Source: Oceanicaulis sp052055585 | GTDB lineage: Bacteria; Pseudomonadota; Alphaproteobacteria; Caulobacterales; Maricaulaceae | DNA: 64,000 nt | Assembly (NCBI RefSeq): GCF_052055585.1 | Contig: NZ_CP170485.1 | Location: forward strand, 2,728,001-2,792,000 | Direction: 5' to 3' | In this document: one piece after another, positions 27,616 through 36,801 of the stretch | Layout of the letters: the number at the start of each line of letters is the position of its first letter | Position numbering within the stretch: position 1 is the first letter of the stretch | Notes under the pieces: generated by a model | The model's input: the letters and a program-made list of their open reading frames with translations, nothing else | The model's database searches: none | What the model was told of the DNA's origin: nothing | Program-made: the position numbers and the translations under genes

Positions 27616-30600
27616 CTAGCTGCGGTCCACGACGGCGGCCAGCTCACGCAATTGCGTCGAGCAGATCGCCACTTTGGACAGCGTCCAGCCGCCGGTTGCC
27701 GAGACTTCCTCGAGCGCCCGGTCAGCGCGTTTGACCATGACGGACTGGGAGTCCGCCCAGGCGGAAACCACCTCTTGAGCCCACTCCGCTCCGGCCGAGG
27801 AGAGATCCTTGGCCAGATCGGTTCGGTCCGATTTCACATACGCCATCATGCCTTCGCAGATCGCCTGCTGGCTGCCGTACAGATCCTCGATCAGACGGCG
27901 CATGGCCAGACGGTCCCAGTGCAGGGTCGAGGAAAGCTGATTGCCCGCCGCGCGCAGGCGGTCGAACATGAAGCGCGCGCCCACCGCGTGATATAGGCGC
28001 CCCACCGCCGCCAGCGGCCAATCTACCGCCTTGGCGAGGTCGATCACGTCAGAGGACGAGGTCAGCGGACGCAGACGCGCCACATCGCGGGCGATGTCTT
28101 CAGGCGCGCCGGCCTCCACATAGGCCTGGAAGCGCGCTTCCACAGCTTCACAATCAAACGGGCTGGCGATCTCGGTCACCAGCGGCTTGAGTTCGTCCAC
28201 ACCCGGCTGATAGGCCGCAATCACATCCGCAATCGGCAAGGCGTCCTGACCCAGCGTCCGGCGTGACAGCCAGTAGCTCTGACGGCGCAGCAGGCGGATC
28301 ACCTCGTCATGCAGAGCGATCTGAACCTCGGCCGGGGCCTGGTTGTCGAGCGCGTTGATGCGGTCGCTGTACTCGTTGAAGCGGAAGATGTTCCGCCCCG
28401 CCTCGAACGCCCGCGCCACCGCGGCCACATCCGCGCTGGTGCTCTCGATGGCTCGGTTCACAAAGGTCGGGCCGCCCAGATTGATCATGTCGTTGGCGAG
28501 CCGCGTGGCGATGATCTCGCGCTTCAGCCGGTGCCCGTCCATGGCGTCGGAGAATTTCTCCAGCTTGTCAGGGAAGTAAGTCACCAGCGATTGCTTGAAG
28601 TGAGCGTCGTCCGGCACGTCGGACTCCACCAGCGCATCAAACAGGGCGATCTTGGAATAGCTGATCAGCACCGCGATTTCGGGACGTGTCAGGCCCAGCC
28701 CCTGATCTTTAAGCTCGCGGATCTGATCTGGCGCCGGCAGGCCCTCGACCTTTCGATCCAGACGGCCATCCTGCTCCAGTCGCTCCATCAGACGCTCATG
28801 GGCGTCCAGATCCTCGACCGCATGCTCCTTGGCGATGGTGATCGCCAGGGTCTGGTCGTAATTGTGCTCAAGCACATGGTGCGCGACCGTATCGGTCATG
28901 GATTCCAGAAGCGTGTTGCGGGCGTCGAGCTTCATCGAGCCCTCCCGCATCATCGGGTTCAGCAAGATCTTGATGTTGACCTCGTGGTCCGAGCTGTCCA
29001 CGCCGGCCGAGTTGTCGACAAAGTCCGCATTCACGCGGCCGCCATTGCGGGCGTACTCGATCCGCGCCGCCTGAGTAACGCCCAGATTGGCGCCCTCGCC
29101 GATGACCTTGGCGTTGAGCTCCTTGGCGTCGATGCGCAGCGCGTCGTTCGCCTTGTCGCCCACCTGATAGTTCTGCTCGCTCGACGCCTTCACATAGGTG
29201 CCGATGCCGCCAAACCACAGCAGCTCCACATCCGCTTTCAAAAGCGCCTTGATCAGGGTCGTGGCCGGGGCCGTCTGCGCTTTCAGCCCGGTCAGCTCGC
29301 GGATCTCGTCGCTGAGCTTGATGGACTTGGCCGCGCGCGGGAATATCCCGCCGCCCTTGGAGATCAGCGACTTGTCATAGTCCTGCCAGCTTGAGCGACC
29401 CAGTTCGAACAGGCGCTTGCGCTCTTCCCAGGTCTTTTCAAGATCGGTCGGATTGGGATCAATGAAGATGTCGCGGTGATCAAATGCGGCGATCAGGCGG
29501 ATCTGCTTGGACAACAACATGCCGTTGCCGAACACGTCGCCGGACATGTCGCCGACGCCGATGACGGTGAACGGCTCGTTCTGGATATCCTTGCCCATCT
29601 CGCGGAAATGGCGCTGGACGCTGACCCAGCCGCCGCGCGCGGTGATGCCCATCTTCTTGTGGTCATAACCGGCTGAACCGCCAGAGGCGAAGGCGTCGCC
29701 GAGCCAGAAATCATACTCGGTCTGCGCCACGGAGTTGGCGAGGTCGGAGAAGGTCGCCGTGCCCTTGTCGGCGGCGACGACGAGATACGGGTCCTCGTCA
29801 TCCCAACACACCACATTGTCGGGACGTTTCACCGCGTCATCGACAAGATTGTCGGTGATGTCGAGCAGACCGCGCAGGAAGGTCTTGTACGCTTCCTGAC
29901 CTTCGGCCAGCCAGGCGTCGCGATCGCCGCGCGCGGGCAGTTGCTTGGGATAGAAACCGCCCTTGGAGCCCACCGGCACGATGACGGCGTTCTTGACCTG
30001 CTGGGCCTTCACCAGACCCAGAACCTCGGTGCGGAAGTCTTCGCGACGATCCGACCAGCGCAGGCCGCCACGGGCGACCGGGCCGAAGCGGATATGCACG
30101 CCTTCGACGCGCGGGCTCCACACGAAGATTTCGCGGTACGGCTTGGGATCGGGCAGCTCGCGCACATCGCGGCTGGCGATCTTCATCGAGATCCACGGCT
30201 TGGCGCGACCCTCGCTGTCGGTCTGGAAGAAGTTGGTGCGCAGCACCGCCTCGATCAGACGCAGCATCCGGCGCAGGGCGCGGTCATGGTCAAGGCTTTC
30301 CACGCGCTCCAGAAGGATGCGGATGGCCTTTGAGACATCCTTGGCGTGGTTCTCGCGGCTCTCCTCGCCAAAGTCGAGATCGGGGTTGAACTTGGTGTTC
30401 ACCAGCTCAAGCAGGCCGCGGGCAATTTCAGAGTTCGCAGCCAGCGCCTCTTCCTGAATGGCCTGGGACGGATCAAGACCCGTTTGCTGGCGATAACGCG
30501 CGACCGTGCGCAGGAAGGCGGCTTCCCGCCAGCTCACCCCGATGCCCAAGACCAGCTTGTTAAAGCCGTCATCCTCGGTCTGACCGTTCAGAACCGCCAG

Positions 30601-32523
30601 AAGCGCGTCTTCAAAGGCCTCGGCTTCGCTGTCGATCTTGCTGGCGTTCTCCCCGTTCAGGGAGGCCTCGAATTCGTGCACCCAGACGGTTTCTGAGCCG
30701 TTCTCGCCATGACGCTGGACCGGATAGCCGGCCTCGGCCAGCACATGCAGGCCCAGATTTTCCAGAACCGGCATGACGCCGGACAGCGCCACCGGCTCAC
30801 CACAGCGATAGAGCTTCACGCGCAGGCGGTCCTCGCCGTCCTTTTCGACGCGATAGGCGCGCGCAGACGTGTCGTCAGAGGTCTTCACCCGCTCCATGCG
30901 GCCAATATCCGCCAGCGCGTCTTCAGGGCTGAAGCGTTCGCGATACCCGGCGGAATACCCGTCGAGATAGCGGGTCACCGCCCGGCGCAGCTCGGCATCG
31001 CCCGACGTGCGGGCGGCGTTGTGCAGCTCGTCTTCCCACGTGCGCGCCAGCGCCGCGATCTCACGGTCAAGCTCGGACGGATCGGGCTCGGGATGGTTGA
31101 ACGGATCCAGGCCGATGATGAAGTGGACCCGCGCCAGCGGCGCATCGCCAAACTGCGGGTAGAACGCAGACAGGCGGCCATTGAAGGCCTCCCGGATCTT
31201 CTCGCCCGCAAGCTCGCGCACCTTGGAGTTATAGCGGTCACGCGGCACGAAGAGCAGGCAGGACACAAAGCGATCAAACTGGTCACGGCGCATGAACAGC
31301 TTGGTGCGCGGACGGTCATGCAGGTGCAGAATGCCCAGCGAGATATCCAGAAGATCCTGTTCCTCGGTCTGGAACAGCTCGTCACGCGGATAGTTCTCGA
31401 CGATGTTCTGAAGCTTCTTGGCCGAGTGCGAGCCCGGCGCCTTGGCGGCCTTGTCGAGCACGCGGCGGACCTTGCGCCGGATCAGCGGCACTTCGCGCGC
31501 CATCTGGTCATAGGCCTCGGCGGTGAACAGGCCCACAAAGCGGGTCTCGCCCACCACATTGCCGTCGGAATCGTAGCGTTTGACCCCGATATAATCCATG
31601 TAGACGCGGCGGTGGACGCGGCTCTTCATGTTGGCCTTGGCCACGATCACCGGCGAGGGTGCGCGCATATAGGCTTCGATGGCCGGGGTCAGCATCATCG
31701 GCTCGGCGCTCTTGCGCAGCACCTTGCGATCGGGATCGCGCAGCACGCCGCGACCGCTTTCCGATTTCACTTCCGGCTTCTGGTCGCCCGCTTCGCCCTT
31801 GTCGAAGTCAAACTGATAGGTACGGCTGCCCAGGAAGGCGAAATGGTTGTCCCGCAGCCAGCGCAGGAAGGCGACGGCCTCTTCCTGTTCTTCCTTGGAC
31901 GCCGAAGTGTTGGCGTTGGTCAGATGGTCGATTGCATCGTCCATCTCCGCGCGCATGTCGTTCCAGTCCTCGACCGCATCGCGCACATCATCAAGCGTGG
32001 CGCGGACGCCCGCCTCGAGACGCTCGCGCAGATCGTCGCTCAGAAGGTCCAGATGGACCTGGATCATGGACTCGTTCAGACAGCGACCGCCCGAGGCGAT
32101 GCGCTGGCCGTCATCATTCCGGCGCACCTGCACGACCGGGTGGAACATGGCCAGCACGTCCAGACCCTGGCTGGCGATCTCGCCCATGACAGAATCCACC
32201 AGGAAGGGCCGGTCCTGACCGATCACTTCCAGAATGTCGCGTTCCAGGCTGCGGCCGTCCGCGCCATGGGCCGTGCGCACCCGCACCAGCAATTTGTCCG
32301 ACGCCCGCTCGGCGCCATAGCCCCAGAATTCCTCGGCCAGGGAAATCGCGTCCTGCTCGCTGATGCCTGCAAGATCATCCGCCAGAGCATCGCCCCAGAC
32401 CTGTTCCAGGAAACTGGCGGCATCAGGCCCGCTATCGCCATACGCCGCAGCAAAACGGCTTTGTGCGGCCTTTAAAAAGGCCTCTCTGTCATATGCGTGT
32501 CGGACGCTGACCACGGCGTTCAT
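27616..32523 (-). CDS. Large NAD-specific glutamate dehydrogenase
   Basis: A 1635-residue protein, the size of the 180-kDa GDH class found in Alphaproteobacteria and Streptomyces. The catalytic block in the middle includes PVGSKGGFYPKQLP, GVGDMSGDVFGNGMLL, DHRDIFIDPNP, SKGGGIFPR and WFGGIGTYVKA. Long N-terminal regulatory (ACT-like) and C-terminal helical regions flank it. The enzyme oxidises glutamate to 2-oxoglutarate and ammonia with NAD and acts mainly in amino-acid catabolism. In Caulobacter its homologue GdhZ also links metabolism to FtsZ control. It faces the DesR gene convergently and an SDR gene divergently. Confidence 0.95.
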   Translation of the reverse strand: MNAVVSVRHAYDREAFLKAAQSRFAAAYGDSGPDAASFLEQVWGDALADDLAGISEQDAISLAEEFWGYGAERASDKLLVRVRTAHGADGRSLERDILEVIGQDRPFLVDSVMGEIASQGLDVLAMFHPVVQVRRNDDGQRIASGGRCLNESMIQVHLDLLSDDLRERLEAGVRATLDDVRDAVEDWNDMRAEMDDAIDHLTNANTSASKEEQEEAVAFLRWLRDNHFAFLGSRTYQFDFDKGEAGDQKPEVKSESGRGVLRDPDRKVLRKSAEPMMLTPAIEAYMRAPSPVIVAKANMKSRVHRRVYMDYIGVKRYDSDGNVVGETRFVGLFTAEAYDQMAREVPLIRRKVRRVLDKAAKAPGSHSAKKLQNIVENYPRDELFQTEEQDLLDISLGILHLHDRPRTKLFMRRDQFDRFVSCLLFVPRDRYNSKVRELAGEKIREAFNGRLSAFYPQFGDAPLARVHFIIGLDPFNHPEPDPSELDREIAALARTWEDELHNAARTSGDAELRRAVTRYLDGYSAGYRERFSPEDALADIGRMERVKTSDDTSARAYRVEKDGEDRLRVKLYRCGEPVALSGVMPVLENLGLHVLAEAGYPVQRHGENGSETVWVHEFEASLNGENASKIDSEAEAFEDALLAVLNGQTEDDGFNKLVLGIGVSWREAAFLRTVARYRQQTGLDPSQAIQEEALAANSEIARGLLELVNTKFNPDLDFGEESRENHAKDVSKAIRILLERVESLDHDRALRRMLRLIEAVLRTNFFQTDSEGRAKPWISMKIASRDVRELPDPKPYREIFVWSPRVEGVHIRFGPVARGGLRWSDRREDFRTEVLGLVKAQQVKNAVIVPVGSKGGFYPKQLPARGDRDAWLAEGQEAYKTFLRGLLDITDNLVDDAVKRPDNVVCWDDEDPYLVVAADKGTATFSDLANSVAQTEYDFWLGDAFASGGSAGYDHKKMGITARGGWVSVQRHFREMGKDIQNEPFTVIGVGDMSGDVFGNGMLLSKQIRLIAAFDHRDIFIDPNPTDLEKTWEERKRLFELGRSSWQDYDKSLISKGGGIFPRAAKSIKLSDEIRELTGLKAQTAPATTLIKALLKADVELLWFGGIGTYVKASSEQNYQVGDKANDALRIDAKELNAKVIGEGANLGVTQAARIEYARNGGRVNADFVDNSAGVDSSDHEVNIKILLNPMMREGSMKLDARNTLLESMTDTVAHHVLEHNYDQTLAITIAKEHAVEDLDAHERLMERLEQDGRLDRKVEGLPAPDQIRELKDQGLGLTRPEIAVLISYSKIALFDALVESDVPDDAHFKQSLVTYFPDKLEKFSDAMDGHRLKREIIATRLANDMINLGGPTFVNRAIESTSADVAAVARAFEAGRNIFRFNEYSDRINALDNQAPAEVQIALHDEVIRLLRRQSYWLSRRTLGQDALPIADVIAAYQPGVDELKPLVTEIASPFDCEAVEARFQAYVEAGAPEDIARDVARLRPLTSSSDVIDLAKAVDWPLAAVGRLYHAVGARFMFDRLRAAGNQLSSTLHWDRLAMRRLIEDLYGSQQAICEGMMAYVKSDRTDLAKDLSSAGAEWAQEVVSAWADSQSVMVKRADRALEEVSATGGWTLSKVAICSTQLRELAAVVDRS

Positions 32524-32711
32524 ATCAAGGGGCTCCTGAACGGAAAAATGGTGGACGGTGGACGGTGTTCATCGAATAACCATGAACATATGACCCGCAG
32601 CCTACTCCCGCTCGCGCTGGGTTCAAGCGGTACTGAGCGGCTAGACCTGCAATCTTGGCTGTGCTTGGTTCTGCCCTAACAAAAGAACAGATTTCCACAT
32701 CGGAGACGACC

Positions 32712-33401
32712 ATGCCACACGCTCTCATTACGGGTGCCAATCGCGGGCTCGGCCTAGAGCATGTCAGCCAACTTCTTAAGCGGGAATGGACGATCAGCGC
32801 CGCTGTGCGCGATCCTGACAGCGCCGACGCGCTCAAGGCGCTCGATCCGGGCGATGGCCGGCTGACAATTCTGCCCTATGACGCGTCCGACCTGAACGCC
32901 GCAAAAGCGCTCAAGGACCAGGTCACCGGACCGCTCGACATCCTGTTCGCCAATGCCGGCGTCATGGGCCCGAAAGAGCAATCCTTCGGCGAGGCCGCCA
33001 ATGACGGCTTCCTCGACACCTTCCGCATCAACACCCTCGCCCCGCTGGCGCTGGCTGAAGCGTTCGCCGATCAGGTCGCACAGAGCCAGCTGAAGGTGAT
33101 CGCACTGCAATCAAGCCGCATGGGTTCGATCTCCGACAATGACAGCGGCGGGCGCTACGCCTATCGCGCTTCCAAGGCGGCGCTGAACGCTGTGGGCAAA
33201 TCGCTGAGCATCGACCTTCAAGACAAGGGCGTCGTCGTCCTGATCCTGCACCCGGGCTGGGTGCGCACCGATATGGGCGGCCCCAACGGGCTCATGACCC
33301 CCAGCGAATCCGTCAGCGCGCAGCTTGATCTGATCGCGCGCGCCAATCCGGCGATGAGCGGCCGCTTCTTCCACATCAGCGGCGAAGACCTGCCCTGGTA
33401 G
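32712..33401 (+). CDS. Short-chain dehydrogenase/reductase (C-factor-like)
   Basis: A 229-residue classical SDR with TGANRGLG for cofactor binding, NAGVMGP, the active-site region SSRMGSIS and the YRASKAALN pair (Tyr and Lys), and HPGWVRTDMGG. It is closest in style to C-factor/CsgA-like short SDRs of unknown substrate. The ATG at 32712 has a GGAG site seven bases upstream. A strong terminator follows, so it is a single-gene unit, divergent from the glutamate dehydrogenase gene. Confidence 0.88.
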   Translation: MPHALITGANRGLGLEHVSQLLKREWTISAAVRDPDSADALKALDPGDGRLTILPYDASDLNAAKALKDQVTGPLDILFANAGVMGPKEQSFGEAANDGFLDTFRINTLAPLALAEAFADQVAQSQLKVIALQSSRMGSISDNDSGGRYAYRASKAALNAVGKSLSIDLQDKGVVVLILHPGWVRTDMGGPNGLMTPSESVSAQLDLIARANPAMSGRFFHISGEDLPW

Positions 33402-33423
33402 TGCGCTCGAACACTCGCAAATC

Positions 33424-33460
33424 AAAAAACCCCGCAGCCACGCTGCGGGGTTTCTTTTTT
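33424..33460 (+). terminator. Rho-independent terminator after the SDR gene
   Basis: CCCCGCAGC and GCTGCGGGG pair around a CAC loop, extended by AAA/TTT, then TTTCTTTTTT. The A-run on the other side makes it likely to act on both strands and also end transcription of the small leftward gene at 33586. Confidence 0.93.
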
Positions 33461-33585
33461 CAAGCGGCGCCGCCGGACGGGGACAGGCTTGTCCGGCGGC
33501 GCCTGCAGGCCTCATCGGGCAGGCTGGGGGGACGCACTCTGAGGCCTGTTCTGTTCACTGACGCGTTTCACCGAATCGCGTTCAC

Positions 33586-33687
33586 TTAACTCGTGATGTA
33601 GAGACCTTCGCCTGAAGCGCAAGCCGCGATCAGGCTGAGAGTCAGAAAAATACCAGTTGCGATCACCAGTGAGATGGCGCGGGTCAT
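33586..33687 (-). CDS. 33-residue putative lipoprotein
   Basis: Reading leftward from ATG at 33687 gives MTRAISLVIATGIFLTLSLI followed by AACASGEGLYITS and a TAA stop. An AAGAAGG ribosome site stands seven bases before the ATG. The peptide has an N-terminal arginine, a hydrophobic helix and a lipobox-like IAAC, predicting an 11-residue mature lipopeptide with Cys at its N-terminus. In overall design it recalls entericidin-type tiny lipoproteins, without detectable sequence relation. It ends about 125 bases before a bidirectional terminator. It could instead be a simple membrane peptide. Confidence 0.6.
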   Translation of the reverse strand: MTRAISLVIATGIFLTLSLIAACASGEGLYITS

Positions 33688-34057
33688 GGCTGAACCTTCT
33701 TTCTTTTTGTTGGCCCCGGACTCATGCCGGTTGGCGAAGGGCGGAGCCGGGCAGGCCCGTCAAGACACGTCTTTCAGGGCCTTCCGGCTGGGGAGAGGTC
33801 CGGTGGGGGGAACCGGCTCCGCCTTCGCAAATGGGGATATGGGACGCCTTTGAGCCTTTCGCCAGACACAGACAGTCACAGCTGTGTGAAAGCTATCTTT
33901 CCTGTTGAGCAACACTGGAACGCGCTCCGCGCAAATCCGGTTCCGGCGTATCCGCACCGAATACGCTTATGCTGTCATGAGGATGATTGATCACGGCCCG
34001 GTATCGGTCACAATCAGCCATTGTCCAGCGCGTTGAAGAGACTCAAGGCTTTCTTTC
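33688..34057. other. Gene-poor stretch with a long imperfect inverted repeat
   Basis: This 370-base interval lies upstream of both the tiny lipoprotein (leftward) and the PepSY gene (rightward). It contains GCGAAGGGCGGAGCCGG at 33734-33750 facing CCGGCTCCGCCTTCGC at 33813-33828, complementary but for one bulged G and separated by 62 bases. On the leftward strand this would fold in the leader of the small gene. No other coding sequence is supported. Confidence 0.5.
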
Positions 34058-34774
34058 ATGATGATCCTCCGAAACGCCGTCCGCCTGCATAAATGGCTGG
34101 CGCTCATCATCGGCCTGCAGGTGATGATCTGGCTCCTGGGCGGACTTGTGATGAGCGCCCTGCCCATCGAGCGGGTGCGGGGCGAACACAAGATCGCCGA
34201 GCACCCGGCGCTCATGGCCTCGCCCGGCACACTGATCCCGCTCTCAGATGCGGCGCAGTCCGCAGGTTTTGAGACGCTGGATGGCGCGGTTCTGACAACC
34301 CTCACCGGAGAGCCGGCCTGGCGTTTGCAGAGTGATGACCGGACGGTTCTAGTCTCCGCGCGCGACGGCTCACGCCTCTCCCCGGTAAACGAAGATCTCG
34401 CCCGACGCATCGCCGAGCATGACTTCGCCCCCGAAGCTGACATCGAGAGCATCCGCTTGCTCACCGACCCGCCCTCCGAATACGGCCCGGGCGGGCCGGT
34501 CTGGCAGATCGTTTTCGCGGATGAAGAGGGCACCCGGCTCTATATCGACCCCGAGAGCGGCCTGGTCCGTGCGCGACGATCTGATGCCTGGCGGCTCTTT
34601 GACTTTTTCTGGCGTCTGCACGTGATGGATTATGATGACGGCGAGGACTTCAACCACCCGCTGCTGATCGTCTCGGCGGCGCTAGGCGTCATGGTCGCGC
34701 TGGCCGGGCTGGTCATCCTGTTCATCCGGATGCGGCGCAGCTGGATGATCTTCAGGCAGACGCGGACACGATAA
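34058..34774 (+). CDS. PepSY domain membrane protein
   Basis: A 238-residue protein with a first membrane helix (WLALIIGLQVMIWLLGGLVMSAL), an extracytoplasmic region holding PepSY-like repeats (IPLSDAAQSAG, TRLYIDPESGLVRARRSD) and a C-terminal helix (LIVSAALGVMVALAGLVILFI), preceded by FDFFWRLHVMDY. This is the layout of short PepSY-TM proteins, some of which sit with iron-uptake or flavin reductase systems. No such partner is adjacent. An alternative ATG lies one codon downstream. Confidence 0.8.
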   Translation: MMILRNAVRLHKWLALIIGLQVMIWLLGGLVMSALPIERVRGEHKIAEHPALMASPGTLIPLSDAAQSAGFETLDGAVLTTLTGEPAWRLQSDDRTVLVSARDGSRLSPVNEDLARRIAEHDFAPEADIESIRLLTDPPSEYGPGGPVWQIVFADEEGTRLYIDPESGLVRARRSDAWRLFDFFWRLHVMDYDDGEDFNHPLLIVSAALGVMVALAGLVILFIRMRRSWMIFRQTRTR

Positions 34775-34981
34775 GGATGGGTGCGGGGCGGAGCCTGTCA
34801 AAGGCGGTCCAGAGGGATTGGGGGCCGTAGGCCTTGGGGGAAGGCTGACCAATGATCCGCCCCGCGCAGTCCATCCTGAAACGCAACGCCCTTGCGGGCA
34901 CGTTCCTCAAACGACTTCACCGGCCCGAAGGCCGGCAACTGGGGACTTGCCCGGGCAAAAGCCCGGCTGCAGGTGCAAGTC
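34775..34981. ncRNA. Highly structured intergenic region, candidate RNA or palindromic element
   Basis: Between the PepSY gene and tRNA-Gly nearly every segment pairs. GGATGG..GCGGGGCGGA (34775-34792) faces TCCGCCCCGC..CCATCC (34856-34876). Three hairpins follow: CGCAA/TTGCG (34882-34896), CCGGCC-CGAA-GGCCGG (34920-34935), and a nested stem GACTTGC + CCGGGC-AAAA-GCCCGG + GCAAGTC (34944-34981). It could be a small RNA on either strand, a dispersed palindromic repeat, or processing/termination structures. No known RNA family was recognised. Confidence 0.35.
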
Positions 34982-34999
34982 ATTCTGTCGTCTGAAAAA

Positions 35000-35074
35000 T
35001 GGAGCGGGCGATGAGATTCGAACTCACGACCCTCACCTTGGCAAGGTGATGCTCTACCCCTGAGCTACGCCCGC
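35000..35074 (-). tRNA. tRNA-Gly(GCC)
   Basis: On the minus strand the acceptor stem is GCGGGCG paired with CGCCCGC. The D-loop TAGCTCAGGGGTAGAGC, the anticodon loop CTTGCCAAG with anticodon GCC and the T-loop GTTCGAATC are all present. The discriminator is T and CCA is encoded (75 bases with CCA). Confidence 0.97.
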
Positions 35075-35215
35075 TCACTACCTGCGTACAGGGTCCGGCT
35101 TGCGCCGAGGCCGGGTATATCGCTCATCGCCGTTCGTTTTGCAAGCCTGTCATCTGCAGCTTTTGCAGTCCTGTTGCACCTTGCCTGACATCCCTTGTCC
35201 TGCTGATCTATTCTG

Positions 35216-35737
35216 ATGACACAGACGCCGCCCCTGCCCGCCCCGCCCGCTTCCCGAGACGCGCTCTTCCAGTTTCTGAATGCGCTCGAGATCCGCCATG
35301 ACACGCGCGATCACGAACCTGTCTTCACCGTCGAGGAAGGCGAGGCGATCAAGCTGGACATGCCGGGCGGGCACACCAAGAACCTGTTCCTGAAAGACAA
35401 GAAGGGCGCGCTGATCCTGATCTCGGCGCTGCAGTCGACCCGAATTGCGCTCAACCAGCTGCATCACAGGCTGGGCTGCGGGCGGCTCTCCTTTGGCAAG
35501 GCCGACCTTCTTGAGCAGAAGCTGGGCGTGACGCCGGGTTCGGTGACCGCCTTCGCCCTTCTCAATGACCCGGCGCGCGACGTCCGGTTCATTCTGGACG
35601 AGGCGCTGATGGCGCATGAGATCGTCAACTTCCACCCGCTGAAGAATGACGCCACCACCGCGATACGGTCCGCGGATCTGCTCAAATTCGTTCAGGCGCT
35701 GGGCCGCGCTCCGGAAATTGTGAAGCTCGACGGGTGA
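35216..35737 (+). CDS. Prolyl-tRNA editing domain protein (ProXp-ala/PrdX type, YbaK fold)
   Basis: A 173-residue stand-alone editing protein. GGHTKNLFLKDKKG holds the conserved lysine of the active site, followed by GKADLLEQKLGVTPGSVTAFAL and HPLKNDATTAI. Members hydrolyse Ala-tRNA(Pro) to correct prolyl-tRNA synthetase errors. Length fits the ProXp-ala group rather than the shorter YbaK. It stands between tRNA-Gly (opposite strand) and the thioredoxin gene, with its own start at 35216. Confidence 0.88.
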   Translation: MTQTPPLPAPPASRDALFQFLNALEIRHDTRDHEPVFTVEEGEAIKLDMPGGHTKNLFLKDKKGALILISALQSTRIALNQLHHRLGCGRLSFGKADLLEQKLGVTPGSVTAFALLNDPARDVRFILDEALMAHEIVNFHPLKNDATTAIRSADLLKFVQALGRAPEIVKLDG

Positions 35738-35814
35738 GCTGATGCGCTTGCATCACGGCGCGCAAACGGCCACCTAGAGGTCAAACGACATTTCGCCCCA
35801 AACGGGAGGCTTTC

Positions 35815-36723
35815 ATGGATATTATCGGTGCAAACGGCGCAGGCGCGTCCGACGGAAATGATCTGGTGCGCGATGGCACCGACCAGTCCTTCATGGCCGA
35901 CGTTATCGAACCCTCACGCGAGGTGCCGGTGCTGGTGGACTTCTGGGCGCCCTGGTGCGGTCCGTGTCGCCAGCTGGGCCCGACCATCGAGCGCGCCGTC
36001 ACCAAGGCTGGCGGCAAGGTGAAGCTGGTCAAGGTCAACATCGACGAAAACCCAGGCGTCGCGGGCCAGCTGCGCATCCAGTCCATTCCGGCGGTCATCG
36101 CCTTCAAGGATGGCCAACCGGTGGACGGCTTCATGGGCGCTCTGCCCGAGAGCCAGGTCAATGACTTCATCAACCGCATGACGGGCGAAGTTTCCGAAGA
36201 GGAAGTCGCTGCGCTTGTGGAACGCGCTCAGGACGCGCTTGAAAACGGTGATTTCGGCGGCGCAGCGCAGGACTTCGCCACCGCGCTTCAGATGGACAAG
36301 GACAATGCCGAGGCTATCGCCGGCATGGCGCGGGTCTATCTGGCGAGCGGCGATCCGGTTCAGGCCAAGGCCCTTCTGGACAATGTGCCCGACACGCTGC
36401 GTTCGGTGCCCGCCATCGCTGCGGTTCGCGCCTCCATGGAGCTCGCAGGCGAAGCCCAGGATGCGCCGGAACTCGACGCGGCCGAGGACGCCGTGCAGTC
36501 CTCGCCCAATGCGCAAACCTGGTACGAGCTGGGCCGCGCCCGCCTGGGCGTGGGCGATATGGGCGGCGCTGCAGACGCGCTACTGGAATCCATCGCGATA
36601 GATCGCGAGCACAATGACGCGGCGGCCCGCCAGCTGCTGCTGCGGGTGTTTGAATCCGCAGGCGCCGGATCTGATCTGGCCAAGAATGGTCGTCGCCGCC
36701 TGTCCTCGATCCTGTTCTCCTGA
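35815..36723 (+). CDS. Thioredoxin with tetratricopeptide region (CnoX/YbbN-like)
   Basis: A 302-residue protein. Residues about 20-125 are a thioredoxin domain with the active WCGPC motif (C48, C51) and the cis-proline in IQSIPAV. The rest is a helical TPR-like part (AEAIAGMARVYLASGDP, WYELGRARLGVGDMGGAAD). CnoX proteins combine holdase and redox functions and pass clients to GroEL or DnaK. E. coli CnoX lacks the full CGPC motif; this protein keeps it and so should be redox-active, as reported for Caulobacter. First gene of a probable four-gene operon. Confidence 0.92.
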   Translation: MDIIGANGAGASDGNDLVRDGTDQSFMADVIEPSREVPVLVDFWAPWCGPCRQLGPTIERAVTKAGGKVKLVKVNIDENPGVAGQLRIQSIPAVIAFKDGQPVDGFMGALPESQVNDFINRMTGEVSEEEVAALVERAQDALENGDFGGAAQDFATALQMDKDNAEAIAGMARVYLASGDPVQAKALLDNVPDTLRSVPAIAAVRASMELAGEAQDAPELDAAEDAVQSSPNAQTWYELGRARLGVGDMGGAADALLESIAIDREHNDAAARQLLLRVFESAGAGSDLAKNGRRRLSSILFS

Positions 36724-36801
36724 TCCAGTCAGGGCTGCGGGCCTCGCCTGCAGCCCGGATCGGACTATCTGACGCCCAAGGAGCGACCCAAGAGCCCAGC
36801 C

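Noticed and set aside
30709..32475. 588-codon plus-strand open frame opposite glutamate dehydrogenase
   Set aside because: Shadow frame in GC-rich DNA; the minus-strand protein has clear family motifs throughout.
34798..34983. 61-residue leftward open frame between PepSY gene and tRNA
   Set aside because: It coincides with the hairpin-rich region, shows no domain or ribosome site, and is better explained as structured non-coding DNA.
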